64,000 nucleotides of DNA, from assembly GCA_050942825.1 (NCBI GenBank), contig JBMNOA010000004.1, positions 5,545 to 69,544 on the forward strand. The letters run 5' to 3'. Below are positions 25,143 through 33,784 of the stretch, piece after piece (the first letter of the stretch is position 1; each line of letters starts with the position of its first letter). The translations under genes and the position numbers were made by a program. The stretch is from CAYRML01 sp050942825 (GTDB lineage Bacteria > Bacillota > Dehalobacteriia > UBA4068). The notes under the pieces were generated by a model. The model saw nothing but the letters and a program-made list of their open reading frames with translations, ran no database searches and was not told the origin of the DNA.

Positions 25143-26180
25143 CTATTTTGGATCACATACACTACAGGCGGTATAACCTTTTTGCCGGGCCTCTTCGATA
25201 GTAGCAAAGAAAATCCTATTCTCTTCTTTTATTTTCAGCGCATATGCGCATTCAGAATCATGAAATTTATCGGAAGACAGACTGCCCATATATGTGCCGC
25301 TTTTTGTAGGCATATTGTTTTTCTCACCAGAATTACTAGCCTGGTTGCCGTACGTTTCCCAGATGCCGATGCCCTTGGCTTGAGCGGTTTTTTCCAGAGC
25401 AATAAAATCATCAACATATTTGACATTAGGTGGAAAAGTAGCTACCGCTGCATGGCCTTGTTCCAATAGTATTTTATTAAACATTTTCCCGTTTAAATAC
25501 ACATATGCCAAAAGTCTGTTATATTTATCTCTTTTTTGCACATCAAATTCCAGCTCTACCTCTTCGCCTTGCAATTGGTTTTTGGTGAAATCGGCGGCGA
25601 TTTTGCCATACGGCACATTTCTTTGCTCATCAGGGTGTACACTTTCGGGAGTATCTATACCGATCAAACGGACTTTTTCGGGTGTTCCGTTATAGTCGAT
25701 CTCTATGGTGTCGCCATCAATGACCTTGATTATTTTATATGTTTTGCTAGCGGCCGCTGTCTCAGTCTTGATTATAATATCTTTGCCGCTCCAGTCAACC
25801 TGGCAATCCAAGCTCTCGGCCACAAAACGCAGTGGCACCATAATTCTGTTATTGATGGTTTTAGCGGCAATATCCAGCTCTATCTTAGTATTGTTTTTAT
25901 AAGCATATTTATTATTTAAGTGAATGCTGACAGTAGTGTTAGCTTTATTTATCAAAACAGTTTTTGTTGGGGCATGCCAAGAAACATCTGCGCCGATAGC
26001 CTCAAAGACGGCTCGCATGGGTACTAAGGTAGTTTGCGCCTCCAGCTGGGGCGGTGTATCGAATTTCAGCTTCTGTCCATCTACATAAACATTAATACCA
26101 TTTGAGGCTGATATCACTACAGAAAAGCTCAAAATCAGTATTACTATCAAGCCTATTATGAGAAGCGGTTTCTTTTTCAT
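25143..26180 (-). CDS. Secreted thermonuclease with copper-amine-oxidase-type N-domain and C-terminal Cys module
   Basis: A 345-residue exported protein with three parts. First a signal peptide or anchor (MKKKPLLIIGLIVILILSF), then a copper-amine-oxidase N-terminal-like domain (about 28-130: INVYVDGQKLKFDTPP, TTLVPMRAVFEAIGADVSW, NRIMVPLRFVAESLDCQVDW). This domain is common in cell-surface proteins of clostridia. Then a staphylococcal-nuclease domain (about 140-270: KVIDGDTIEIDYNG, VRLIGIDTPESVHPDEQ, DKYNRLLAYVYLNGKM) with the catalytic Arg and Asp/Glu residues. The last 45 residues hold DSECAYALKI and ACSVC, as in Ada-like metal modules. Start at 26180: AAAGGGGAT precedes it; it lies inside the 3' end of the lipid kinase gene. 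Confidence 0.88.
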   Translation of the reverse strand: MKKKPLLIIGLIVILILSFSVVISASNGINVYVDGQKLKFDTPPQLEAQTTLVPMRAVFEAIGADVSWHAPTKTVLINKANTTVSIHLNNKYAYKNNTKIELDIAAKTINNRIMVPLRFVAESLDCQVDWSGKDIIIKTETAAASKTYKIIKVIDGDTIEIDYNGTPEKVRLIGIDTPESVHPDEQRNVPYGKIAADFTKNQLQGEEVELEFDVQKRDKYNRLLAYVYLNGKMFNKILLEQGHAAVATFPPNVKYVDDFIALEKTAQAKGIGIWETYGNQASNSGEKNNMPTKSGTYMGSLSSDKFHDSECAYALKIKEENRIFFATIEEARQKGYTACSVCDPK

Positions 26181-27090
26181 TATTAATATCCCCTTTAGCA
26201 TCTTGTCCTACTAAAAAGTTAATACTTCTTGGCTGATTGATGATTTGCACTTCTTTTTGCCAACCGCCACTTTCTCCGTCCAGACACCAGGAAACTTCTT
26301 GCTCAGAGGTTATGTTGATTTTTGCGGCATGTAGAAGTAAAACATCATCTTTATCATATTGTTGTCTCAATAAATCTGTAATAATAGAACTTAGATGCAA
26401 TGTATTACGGGGGGACTTGACCAGTAACATCTCAAATAATCCATCATTGAGCTGAACATATTTTTGTTTATATTTGACCAGTCCGCCCATCGACAGGGAA
26501 TTTGTAATCGCACCAAAAGTAAAATCATCTTCTATGATATGGCCATCATACTCTATCTTCATATGATAAGATGGGAGTTTGGTAAAAGTTTTCATTCCCT
26601 CCAATACATAGGCCAGATGACCGAGAGAGGTTTTGAGCTGTTGAGAGGTATTGTAAGGAACATCGGAAAAAATACCAAAAGCAGCTACATAATCAAAATA
26701 AAGTTTTTGATTAAACATACCAATATCATAAGGAAAGAGCTTGCCCTCAATAATAGTTTCCGCTGCTTTGAGCATATTTTTAGGTATTTTCAAACTAGTG
26801 GCTAAATCATTTGTTGTACCCACCGGTATAAATCCTAACGGAGGACGTTTTTGGTGCATCATCATACCAGATATCACTTCATTTAATGTGCCATCTCCGC
26901 CGCAACAAATAACCAGATCATATTTTGACATATTTTTTTTCACAATATTTGTGGCATCATTTTTTCCTTGCGTAGGAAAAACCGTAACCTCATAACCATG
27001 GCGAAAAAATATATTTACCAAATCAAATAACTTGTTTTTTGATTGCTGTTTGCCAGCACATGGATTGATGATAACCATAGCATTTTTCAT
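26092..27090 (-). CDS. Diacylglycerol/lipid kinase family protein (DagK/YegS-like)
   Basis: A 332-residue kinase of the DagK/YegS/BmrU family. N-terminal VIINPCAGKQQSKNKL, the nucleotide loop CCGGDGTLNEVISGM near residue 62 and FIPVGTTNDLATSL near 88 are diagnostic; the C-terminal lobe has QLNDGLFEMLLVKSP and the late WCLDGESGGW stretch. Such enzymes phosphorylate diacylglycerol or similar lipids, recycling them to phosphatidate. The recognisable fold ends near INFLVGQ; about 37 more residues follow, encoded over the start of the nuclease gene in another frame, and match nothing known to me. The overlap of 89 bases is unusually long. Confidence 0.87.
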   Translation of the reverse strand: MKNAMVIINPCAGKQQSKNKLFDLVNIFFRHGYEVTVFPTQGKNDATNIVKKNMSKYDLVICCGGDGTLNEVISGMMMHQKRPPLGFIPVGTTNDLATSLKIPKNMLKAAETIIEGKLFPYDIGMFNQKLYFDYVAAFGIFSDVPYNTSQQLKTSLGHLAYVLEGMKTFTKLPSYHMKIEYDGHIIEDDFTFGAITNSLSMGGLVKYKQKYVQLNDGLFEMLLVKSPRNTLHLSSIITDLLRQQYDKDDVLLLHAAKINITSEQEVSWCLDGESGGWQKEVQIINQPRSINFLVGQDAKGDINNEKETASHNRLDSNTDFELFCSDISLKWY

Positions 27091-27135
27091 TTTTTAAGGA
27101 ATCCCCCGTAAAATCTTAGGTGATTATACTATAAT

Positions 27136-27164
27136 ATTGTACTAAAGACTTGAATTTGATTCAA
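27136..27164 (-). promoter_or_regulatory. sigma-A promoter of the lipid kinase-nuclease unit
   Basis: On the minus strand TTGAAT (27164-27159) and TACAAT (27141-27136) are exactly 17 bases apart, about 45 bases upstream of the lipid kinase start. A second TATAAT lies just downstream at about 27124-27129 without a good -35. Confidence 0.6.
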
Positions 27165-27241
27165 TATTATTGTATTTCGGAATTTTTAGCGTGTAAGTAA
27201 ATTTTTTTAGTATGGTTATCATGTCTAACTATTATGCTGAT

Positions 27242-27274
27242 AATAAAGCAATGCTCTTTGAGCATTGCTTTATT
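27242..27274 (-). terminator. Terminator overlapping the ispA stop codon
   Basis: A perfect 15-bp inverted repeat (27242-27256 with 27260-27274) with a 3-base loop; its first bases are part of the TAA stop of ispA. The sequence after it on the minus strand is only moderately T-rich (ATTATCAG). It probably closes the long flavoprotein-xse-ispA unit, with most of the T tract inside the stem. Confidence 0.65.
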
Positions 27275-28157
27275 ATCTATCTCTATTCAAAAAACAATCC
27301 GGCACTTGCCGCAGAATATGGGCTTTGTCACCTAAAGGCTCCAATAGTCTCTGAGCTTCTTGGGCAGACGCCTGCCCTAGACGTCTGGCTTCCGCTAACC
27401 CCAATAAAGATATATAAGTGGTTTTTTTATTTTTGGCATCACTACCTAATGGTTTTCCAATTTTCTGCTGATCTCCCACCACATCTAGTATATCATCAGC
27501 GATCTGAAAAACCAGACCTATTTTTTCGGCATATGCCGCTAAGATTTTTGTGTACTTTTCATCAGCATCAGCCAAAATGGCGGCACTGACTACAGCGGCT
27601 TTAAAAAGAGCTCCAGTTTTATGTTTATGAATAAATTGCAGTTGCTCCTCGGTCAAAGGCTGACCTTCGCAAGCTATATCAACAACCTGTCCCACAATCA
27701 TGCCCTTGATACCGGCCGAAGAGGCAACTTCATCAATAGCTGCAAGTAAATTCTCAGCAGTAGTGTACGGAGCAACCCGGATCATACAATTAAAAGCGTA
27801 GGTCAGCAAAGCATCACCGGCCAAAATAGCCTGCGCCTCATCAAAAGCTTTATGGCAAGTAGGTTTGCCCCGCCGGAAATCATCGTTATCCATAGCGGGC
27901 AGGTCATCATGGATCAGGGAATAGGTATGGATCAATTCCAAAGCACAGGCAAAAGACAGAAATCGGCTGCTATCCTGGGCCAAAGCTTCCAGAGTAGCTA
28001 AAAAAAGGCAGGGACGCAAACGTTTACCACCGGCAAAAACACTATAACGCATAGCTTTGTACAAGACCTTTTCAGGGCCTTTTTCGGCAGGTAACAGTTT
28101 ATCTAAGGTTAGGTCTATTTGTTGTCTTTTTTCTTGAAGATAATCCTGTAGATCCAT
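27273..28157 (-). CDS. ispA: Farnesyl (polyprenyl) diphosphate synthase
   Basis: A 294-residue trans-prenyltransferase making geranyl and farnesyl diphosphate, the primer for UppS. The first aspartate-rich motif is LIHDDLPAMDNDDFRRG near residue 83, with the preceding AGGKRLRPCL; the second is FQIADDILDVVGD near 225. Both match the bacterial IspA type, with a bulky-residue arrangement normal for C15 products. It lies directly behind xseB, an arrangement seen in many Firmicutes, usually next to dxs. The last residues (CFLNRDR) and the stop codon merge into a terminator. Confidence 0.94.
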   Translation of the reverse strand: MDLQDYLQEKRQQIDLTLDKLLPAEKGPEKVLYKAMRYSVFAGGKRLRPCLFLATLEALAQDSSRFLSFACALELIHTYSLIHDDLPAMDNDDFRRGKPTCHKAFDEAQAILAGDALLTYAFNCMIRVAPYTTAENLLAAIDEVASSAGIKGMIVGQVVDIACEGQPLTEEQLQFIHKHKTGALFKAAVVSAAILADADEKYTKILAAYAEKIGLVFQIADDILDVVGDQQKIGKPLGSDAKNKKTTYISLLGLAEARRLGQASAQEAQRLLEPLGDKAHILRQVPDCFLNRDR

Positions 28158-28169
28158 AGTAATCCCTTT

Positions 28170-28370
28170 CTATGAATTCTTGATCTCAGCAATGGTTTGT
28201 TGCATTTTTTCCTCTGCCTTATCTAGCTTATTACGGCAAGTTTCAAGCATCTTGACACCTTCGGCAAAAACAGACAAAAGCTCCTCCAAAGGTTTTTGCT
28301 CTTCTTCCATTTCTTTTATGATTTCTTCTAAACGGCAAAAGGCTTCCTCAAAGCTTAATTTCTTTTTCAT
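28170..28370 (-). CDS. xseB: Exodeoxyribonuclease VII small subunit
   Basis: A 66-residue helical protein beginning MKKKLSFEEAFCRLEEIIKE, the XseB signature, and with LEELLSVFAEGVKMLETCRNKLDKAEEK behind it (quoted in two parts of the same helix pair). Several XseB chains surround one XseA and activate it. The longer reading from 28388 was rejected because AAGGAG stands seven bases before the ATG at 28370, one base past the xseA stop. It is translated together with xseA. Confidence 0.94.
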   Translation of the reverse strand: MKKKLSFEEAFCRLEEIIKEMEEEQKPLEELLSVFAEGVKMLETCRNKLDKAEEKMQQTIAEIKNS

Positions 28371-28371
28371 C

Positions 28372-29583
28372 TTACAACTCCTTATCATCTACTCGGCAGC
28401 ATAAAAGCCCCTTATGTAAAGTAACATTGATCTTCTCTCCAATATCCGCTTGACGAGCGTCAAGCAGGATTTGACCGTCATCTTTAGTGCAAAAAGCATA
28501 ACCGCGAGCCAAAACTGACAAGGGATTGAGCAAATTTAGCTCAGTAGCTAAAGCAATTACTTGCTGCTCTCTTTTCTCCAAAGCCCTTTGCCCAAGTTCG
28601 AGCAAACTTTGCTCTGCAGTATCTAGGGCCATTTGCTTGGTTCGTAATATTAAAGACGGCTGAGTAAACAAGGGATTGTCTGATAAAATTTGCCAAGCGG
28701 CTCTTTTTCGCGCTAACTGTTCCTTTACAGCAGCTTCCAAGCGCTCTTGATAATGCTGCAGGACAGTTTGCCATTTATGGGAGTCAGGCACCGACAATTC
28801 TGCCGCATGGCTTGGTGTAGCGGCTCTGATATCGGCAGCCAAATCTGCTAATGTGTAATCAATCTCATGGCCTATAGCTGTGATTATAGGGGTTTTAGCC
28901 GCGGCAATAGCACGCACGACAAGCTCAGTATTGAAGGCTGATAAATCCTCATAAGAACCACCGCCGCGGGCTACGATGATGAGATCATAGGCTTTTTTAT
29001 CGGCTTGAATGATCGCCGCGGCTATTTGAGCAGCCGCTGCCTCTCCCTGAACCAAAGTGGGGAAAAGGTCTAAAGAGATTTGGGGCCAGCGGTCATAAGC
29101 TATTCTTTGGATATCAGCCCAAGCGGCTCCTTCGGCGGAAGTCACCACGGCAATACGCTGTGGGAACAAGGGTAAGGGCTTTTTAAGCTTTTCATCAAAA
29201 AGCCCTTCTTGCGCCAGAGTTTTTTTCAATTGATCCAAAGCCAAAAAATCCCGGCCGGCTCCTACAGCAAAGATTTCCTCTACATAAAGCTGGCAAGAGG
29301 CATCTTTTTCATACAAAAAGACACTGCCAAAAGCAACTATATCCATACCGTTTTCAGGCACAAAAGTCAGATTGCTTTTATAACGGCGAAAAATAACACA
29401 ACTGATAGAAGATTTTTGATCTTTCAAGGTAAAATAGATATGACCTGATTTATGCTCTTTGTAGCCGCTGATCTCGCCCTTTACAGCAATAGAATTAAGA
29501 AACTCATCTTCCAGGAGTATCTCTTTGAGATAATAATTCAGTTGTGAAACACTATAAGCTTCTATTTGTTGAACTACAGCCAT
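28372..29583 (-). CDS. xseA: Exodeoxyribonuclease VII large subunit
   Basis: A 403-residue nuclease subunit that degrades single-stranded DNA from both ends. The N-terminal OB fold (YSVSQLNYYLKEILLED, VKGEISGYKEHKSGHIYFTL) binds DNA; the catalytic domain follows with VVTSAEGAAWADI, LIIVARGGGSYEDLSAFN and ITAIGHEIDYTLADLAADI. The long helical region from about 260 to 345 binds XseB. The ATG at 29583 has AGGTGA upstream. It follows the flavoprotein large subunit after 8 bases, so expression of a repair nuclease may be tied to that unit. Confidence 0.95.
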   Translation of the reverse strand: MAVVQQIEAYSVSQLNYYLKEILLEDEFLNSIAVKGEISGYKEHKSGHIYFTLKDQKSSISCVIFRRYKSNLTFVPENGMDIVAFGSVFLYEKDASCQLYVEEIFAVGAGRDFLALDQLKKTLAQEGLFDEKLKKPLPLFPQRIAVVTSAEGAAWADIQRIAYDRWPQISLDLFPTLVQGEAAAAQIAAAIIQADKKAYDLIIVARGGGSYEDLSAFNTELVVRAIAAAKTPIITAIGHEIDYTLADLAADIRAATPSHAAELSVPDSHKWQTVLQHYQERLEAAVKEQLARKRAAWQILSDNPLFTQPSLILRTKQMALDTAEQSLLELGQRALEKREQQVIALATELNLLNPLSVLARGYAFCTKDDGQILLDARQADIGEKINVTLHKGLLCCRVDDKEL

Positions 29584-29591
29584 CTTTTCAC

Positions 29592-32021
29592 CTATTGTTT
29601 ATTTTTTTCTTTAAATTGGCGTAAGACATCTACCAATTGTTCTAAATTTTCAACTTTTGGAAATTCTCCCTGGTAAAGTTCAATATGCTTATAAATCATA
29701 TCTAATAACGCTTCTTCTGAGGGCGCCACAGGATTATGATTGATATCGACTCCGTTATGATCGAGTACCAAGCCCCAACGACCCAAAGAGCAGATTTTCC
29801 CTTGGGTAGGCTCTACGCTGACGAGCCAATCGCCGTAGTATGAAAGCTGCACCGGACAGGCCTCTGGACAATATGGACATACGGTTTGCACTTTTTCTGT
29901 CGGTAGAGGCGGTGTTTTGCCCAAGGGCCAGCGCAAGGTAATAGCTCCGGTAGGACAAAAAGATACACAAGCCCCGCAGCCCACGCAATCACTATCTTTA
30001 AGCGGCATCATATAGGGCGGTGCAGCCTGAGTATCGAAGCCCCGACCCCAATAGCTAAGCGCCTCGGCCTGTACCAGATGACGGCAAACATTGATACATA
30101 AGCCGCAGAGTATGCACTTGTTCATATTACGCCAGATCGTAGGTTGAGAAGTTTCTCTGGCATTGATATGGACTTCACCTTTAAATACTTTTCCTTGGGG
30201 ATTATACTCTTGTAACAGCGGTAATAATTTACATTCATATAAATCATGGCAACCGCATTCCAAGCAACGGGAAGCTTCCTGTTGGGCTTCATATTCCGTA
30301 AAGGGCAAAGTCACCTCATCAAAAGTATGCTTTCTTTCGTGAGCAGGCAAATAAGCAGGTTTAACCCTGTTGGCAAGTTTATGAGGGGCAATTTCCTTAG
30401 GTTCATAGTCCTCATTGACAACCAGGAAGGGGTTTATAACAGGCCTAATCTCTCCAGCTAAATAACTGTCGATAACTTTAGCTGCATTTTTGCCATGGGC
30501 AATAGCGCTGATAGCAATATCGGGGCCTTTGTTGACAGCATCACCGCCGGCGAAGACTCCAGGCAAATTGCTGCAATATGTGCCTTCGTCAACAACAATG
30601 GTTTTGCGGCCGGATAGCTCGATATTATCCAAGCCATCGACTGCAACTTTTTGGCCGATAGCAGCAATAATCCTATCATATCTAACATCATCTACTGCGC
30701 CTTCGATAGGTACAGGTCTGGGGCGGCCACTGGCATCAGGTTCGCCCAATTTCATTTTTTGCAAGGTTAAACCTACTGCGCGTCCGTTTTCTTCTATAAC
30801 CTTGGTGGGTGCCGTCAGAAAACGCATCCACACACCTTCTTGATCAGCCTCTTTTACTTCCCATTTAGCAGCGGGCATTTCTTTGTTAGTACGTCTATAA
30901 AGCAGATCTACATGTGAAGCACCTAAACGCAAAGCTGTGCGGGCTGCATCTATGGCAGTATTACCGCCTCCCACCACAGCCACTTTTTCTCCTTGGCAGG
31001 ATACTTGGTTTTGTGCAGCCTGAAGCAAAAACTCCAATCCGCCGTAAACACCGGGCAGATTTTCTCCCTCGCAGCCCAAGGCACTGCTTTTCCAAGCACC
31101 GATTGCCAAAAATACGGCATCATAGGCCTCTTTTAACTTGGCTATGGTGATATCTCGGCCCAGACATTTGTGATAATTTATTTTCAGGCCCATATTTTCT
31201 ATCAGAGCAATCTCTTTATCTAAAACATCTTTAGGCAGGCGATATTGTGGAATACCATAACGCAACATACCACCGGCTTTAGGCATAGATTCAAACATTT
31301 CCACTTCATGACCTAATCGCAAAAGGAAATAAGCTGCGGAAAGTCCGGCCGGGCCACTACCTACTATGGCAACTTTTTTACCGCTTTTTTCCGCCATAGG
31401 AGGTTGATACTGTTGTTCCTGGGCAAGATCCCAGTCACCAGCAAATTGTTTGAGTTTGGCAATAGATAAGGGCTGACCGGCTAATTCTCTATGACAAATT
31501 TCATTGCATTCATCGGAACATGCTTCCGGCAACGGCCAGCATTTAATGGATTTAGCTCTTCTACGACATTCATCTTCGCAAGGATGCGGACAAATCCTGC
31601 CGATACTGGCCGGCAGAGGGTTATCTTCTTTGATCAAACGTATGGCCTCAGCATAGCGGCCATTGGCAATCAGACCGATATAGCCCTGGCAATCATTATT
31701 GGCCGGGCAGGTATTGCGGCAAGGCGGCCTGCAATCTCCTCTGTGATCAGATAAGATAAGCTTCAAAGCCATCTCTCTGGATTTGATTATGGCAGGAGTT
31801 CTAGTATTGATAACCATACCATCTTCTGCTAAAGTAGCACAGGCACGCACGGCTTTCGGTCTGCCTTCGATCTCTACCAAACAAAGACCGCAACCACCAT
31901 ACGGTTCCAGATAATGCGTATAACAAAGATTAGGGATCTCGATGCCATTGGCTAAAGCCACCTGTAAAATATTTTGTCCTTGTTCAAACTCTATGATTTT
32001 TCCATCAATTGTCAAGCTCAT
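29592..32021 (-). CDS. Large Fe-S/FAD subunit of an Stn/NfnB-type bifurcating complex (NuoG/GltD-like)
   Basis: An 809-residue fusion protein. Residues 1-75 are a [2Fe-2S] domain (LCYTHYLEPYGGCGLCLVEI and RACATL). About 95-190 hold the GltD-type cysteine region (CRPPCRNTCPANNDCQGYI, ICPHPCEDECRR). Then a flavin/NADP domain from about 200 to 560: VAIVGSGPAGLSAAY, GGMLRYGIPQYRLP, VAVVGGGNTAIDAARTALRL and FAGGDAVNKGPDIAISAIAHG. Around 645-715 are two ferredoxin-type clusters (CILCGLCINVCRH, CVGCGACVSFCPTGAI), and near 735 a CPYCPEACP...GKICSLGRWG stretch like that in formate dehydrogenase and NuoG N-domains. No H-cluster or molybdopterin domain is present. The NADP-site flavoprotein fits NADPH oxidation, as in the Sporomusa-type transhydrogenase. 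Confidence 0.82.
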   Translation of the reverse strand: MSLTIDGKIIEFEQGQNILQVALANGIEIPNLCYTHYLEPYGGCGLCLVEIEGRPKAVRACATLAEDGMVINTRTPAIIKSREMALKLILSDHRGDCRPPCRNTCPANNDCQGYIGLIANGRYAEAIRLIKEDNPLPASIGRICPHPCEDECRRRAKSIKCWPLPEACSDECNEICHRELAGQPLSIAKLKQFAGDWDLAQEQQYQPPMAEKSGKKVAIVGSGPAGLSAAYFLLRLGHEVEMFESMPKAGGMLRYGIPQYRLPKDVLDKEIALIENMGLKINYHKCLGRDITIAKLKEAYDAVFLAIGAWKSSALGCEGENLPGVYGGLEFLLQAAQNQVSCQGEKVAVVGGGNTAIDAARTALRLGASHVDLLYRRTNKEMPAAKWEVKEADQEGVWMRFLTAPTKVIEENGRAVGLTLQKMKLGEPDASGRPRPVPIEGAVDDVRYDRIIAAIGQKVAVDGLDNIELSGRKTIVVDEGTYCSNLPGVFAGGDAVNKGPDIAISAIAHGKNAAKVIDSYLAGEIRPVINPFLVVNEDYEPKEIAPHKLANRVKPAYLPAHERKHTFDEVTLPFTEYEAQQEASRCLECGCHDLYECKLLPLLQEYNPQGKVFKGEVHINARETSQPTIWRNMNKCILCGLCINVCRHLVQAEALSYWGRGFDTQAAPPYMMPLKDSDCVGCGACVSFCPTGAITLRWPLGKTPPLPTEKVQTVCPYCPEACPVQLSYYGDWLVSVEPTQGKICSLGRWGLVLDHNGVDINHNPVAPSEEALLDMIYKHIELYQGEFPKVENLEQLVDVLRQFKEKNKQ

Positions 32022-33784
32022 GACAGCACCTCCCTATCTTTTCCGCTTAAAACTTCTATAGCTCCAAAAGGACATCGTTCCAAACATTCTCCGCATTTAC
32101 TGCACTTTTCAGCATCAAGAAAATGCGCTTTTTTCAGCTCTCCCGAAATAGATTTGGTCGGACAAGCACTTACGCACAAAGTACAACCCTGACATTTATC
32201 TTCATCTATACGGTACAGTAGCAAAGCCTGGCATTTTTTGGCGGCACAGTGTTTATTTTCTATATGGTCCTTATATTCATCAGCAAAGTATTTCAAAGTA
32301 GTCAAAACAGGATTAGGCGCTGTGCCACCCAAAGCACACAAAGAAGCAGTCCTTACAAATTGAGCCAATTCGCTCAGATCTTGAAGATCGCTTGCCAAAG
32401 CTTTACCCTCCACGATCCTGTTCAATATTTCCAGCATTCTTTTAGTACCGGTACGGCAAGGCAGACAACGGCCACAGCTCTCATCACTAACAAAGTTCAT
32501 GAAGAAACGGGCCATCTCCACCATACAGGTAGCCTCATCCATTACTATCATACCGCCGGAACCCATAATAGCCCCTGTAGCGGACAAACTTTTATATTCA
32601 ATAGGCGTATCCAACAATTCAGCAGGCAAACACCCTCCCGATGGTCCGCCCATTTGTACACCTTTGAAAGGTATATCATTTTTGATGCCGCCAGCAATGT
32701 CAAAGATTAACTGCCGCAGAGTCATACCCATAGGAACTTCTACCAGACCGCCTCTTTTAACTTTACCGGCTAAAGCAAACACTTTTGTACCTTTGCTATC
32801 CTCCGTGCCCATTGCGGCAAAAGCAGTCCCGCCATTTCTTATTATCCAAGGAACATTAGCAAATGTCTCCACATTATTGATACTGGTGGGCATCTTTTGA
32901 TAACCTTTATGTACAGGATAAGGCGGTTTAGGATAAGGCATGCCCCGCTCTCCGCTCAAAGAAGCCATCAAAGCAGTTTCTTCGCCGCACACAAAGGCAC
33001 CGGCGCCTTTGAATAATCTGATATTGAAAGAAAACCCACTGTTACAAATATTTTCACCCAAAAAACCTGCTTTATTAGCTTGATCAATAGCTATTTGCAA
33101 TCTTTTTACAGCCAGGGGATATTCAGCACGGACATAGATAATGCCTTCACTTGATCCAATAGCATAAGCGGCCAGGATCATGCCTTCTAGTACCCCATGC
33201 GGATCGCCTTCCAAAATACTGCGGTCCATAAAAGCACCTGGATCACCCTCGTCGGCATTACAGATGACAAACTTTTGCTCACCCGGTGCATCTTTGGCTG
33301 CTTGCCATTTCATCCAAGTGGGGAAACCGGCGCCGCCGCGCCCGCGCAAACCTGATACTTTCATTTGTTCAATAATCTGCAGGGGATCTTTTTTTAATGC
33401 TTCTTTTAACGCCTCATAGCCTCCAACTTCGATATAGGAATTGATATCCTGCGGATCTATATTGCCGCAATTGGCTAAAGCAATGCGAGTTTGTTTATTG
33501 ATAAAAGCTAAATCTTCTTCGTTAAGTAAATTATTGGTGGGAGTCTGTCCTGCCAGTATTTCTCGGGCAATTTTGGCTGCGCTTTTGGCATTAAGTCGGC
33601 CATAATAGGTAGCATGGCCCTCATCATCAATATATTGCAATAAAGGTTCGGCAAAACACATACCATTGCAGCCTACTTTTTGTAAAACCGCATCACTACC
33701 GGCCAAAACTTCTCTCAAAGACTCTTCTACAGCGGCAGCCCCGGCTGCCAAACCGCAACTTCCGTATCCTAATAAAAAACGCAT
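32018..33784 (-). CDS. NuoF/HydB-like FMN subunit of the same complex
   Basis: A 588-residue flavoprotein. Residues 1-80 form a small thioredoxin-like iron-sulphur domain in which I see only three of the usual four cysteines (SCGLAAGA, VGCNGMCFAEP). The NuoF core follows: LRGRGGAGFPTWMKWQAAKD for FMN/NADH, NADEGDPGAFMDRSILEGDP and the [4Fe-4S] motif ESCGRCLPCRTGTKRM near 450. The C-terminal 55 residues carry two ferredoxin clusters, CQGCTLCVSACPTKSI and CSKCGECLERCPFGAI. This layout is typical of HydB and StnB-type subunits that hold the bifurcation flavin and the NAD(H) site. TAATG overlap with the preceding NuoE-like gene and ATGA overlap with the next. Confidence 0.86.
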   Translation of the reverse strand: MRFLLGYGSCGLAAGAAAVEESLREVLAGSDAVLQKVGCNGMCFAEPLLQYIDDEGHATYYGRLNAKSAAKIAREILAGQTPTNNLLNEEDLAFINKQTRIALANCGNIDPQDINSYIEVGGYEALKEALKKDPLQIIEQMKVSGLRGRGGAGFPTWMKWQAAKDAPGEQKFVICNADEGDPGAFMDRSILEGDPHGVLEGMILAAYAIGSSEGIIYVRAEYPLAVKRLQIAIDQANKAGFLGENICNSGFSFNIRLFKGAGAFVCGEETALMASLSGERGMPYPKPPYPVHKGYQKMPTSINNVETFANVPWIIRNGGTAFAAMGTEDSKGTKVFALAGKVKRGGLVEVPMGMTLRQLIFDIAGGIKNDIPFKGVQMGGPSGGCLPAELLDTPIEYKSLSATGAIMGSGGMIVMDEATCMVEMARFFMNFVSDESCGRCLPCRTGTKRMLEILNRIVEGKALASDLQDLSELAQFVRTASLCALGGTAPNPVLTTLKYFADEYKDHIENKHCAAKKCQALLLYRIDEDKCQGCTLCVSACPTKSISGELKKAHFLDAEKCSKCGECLERCPFGAIEVLSGKDREVLS

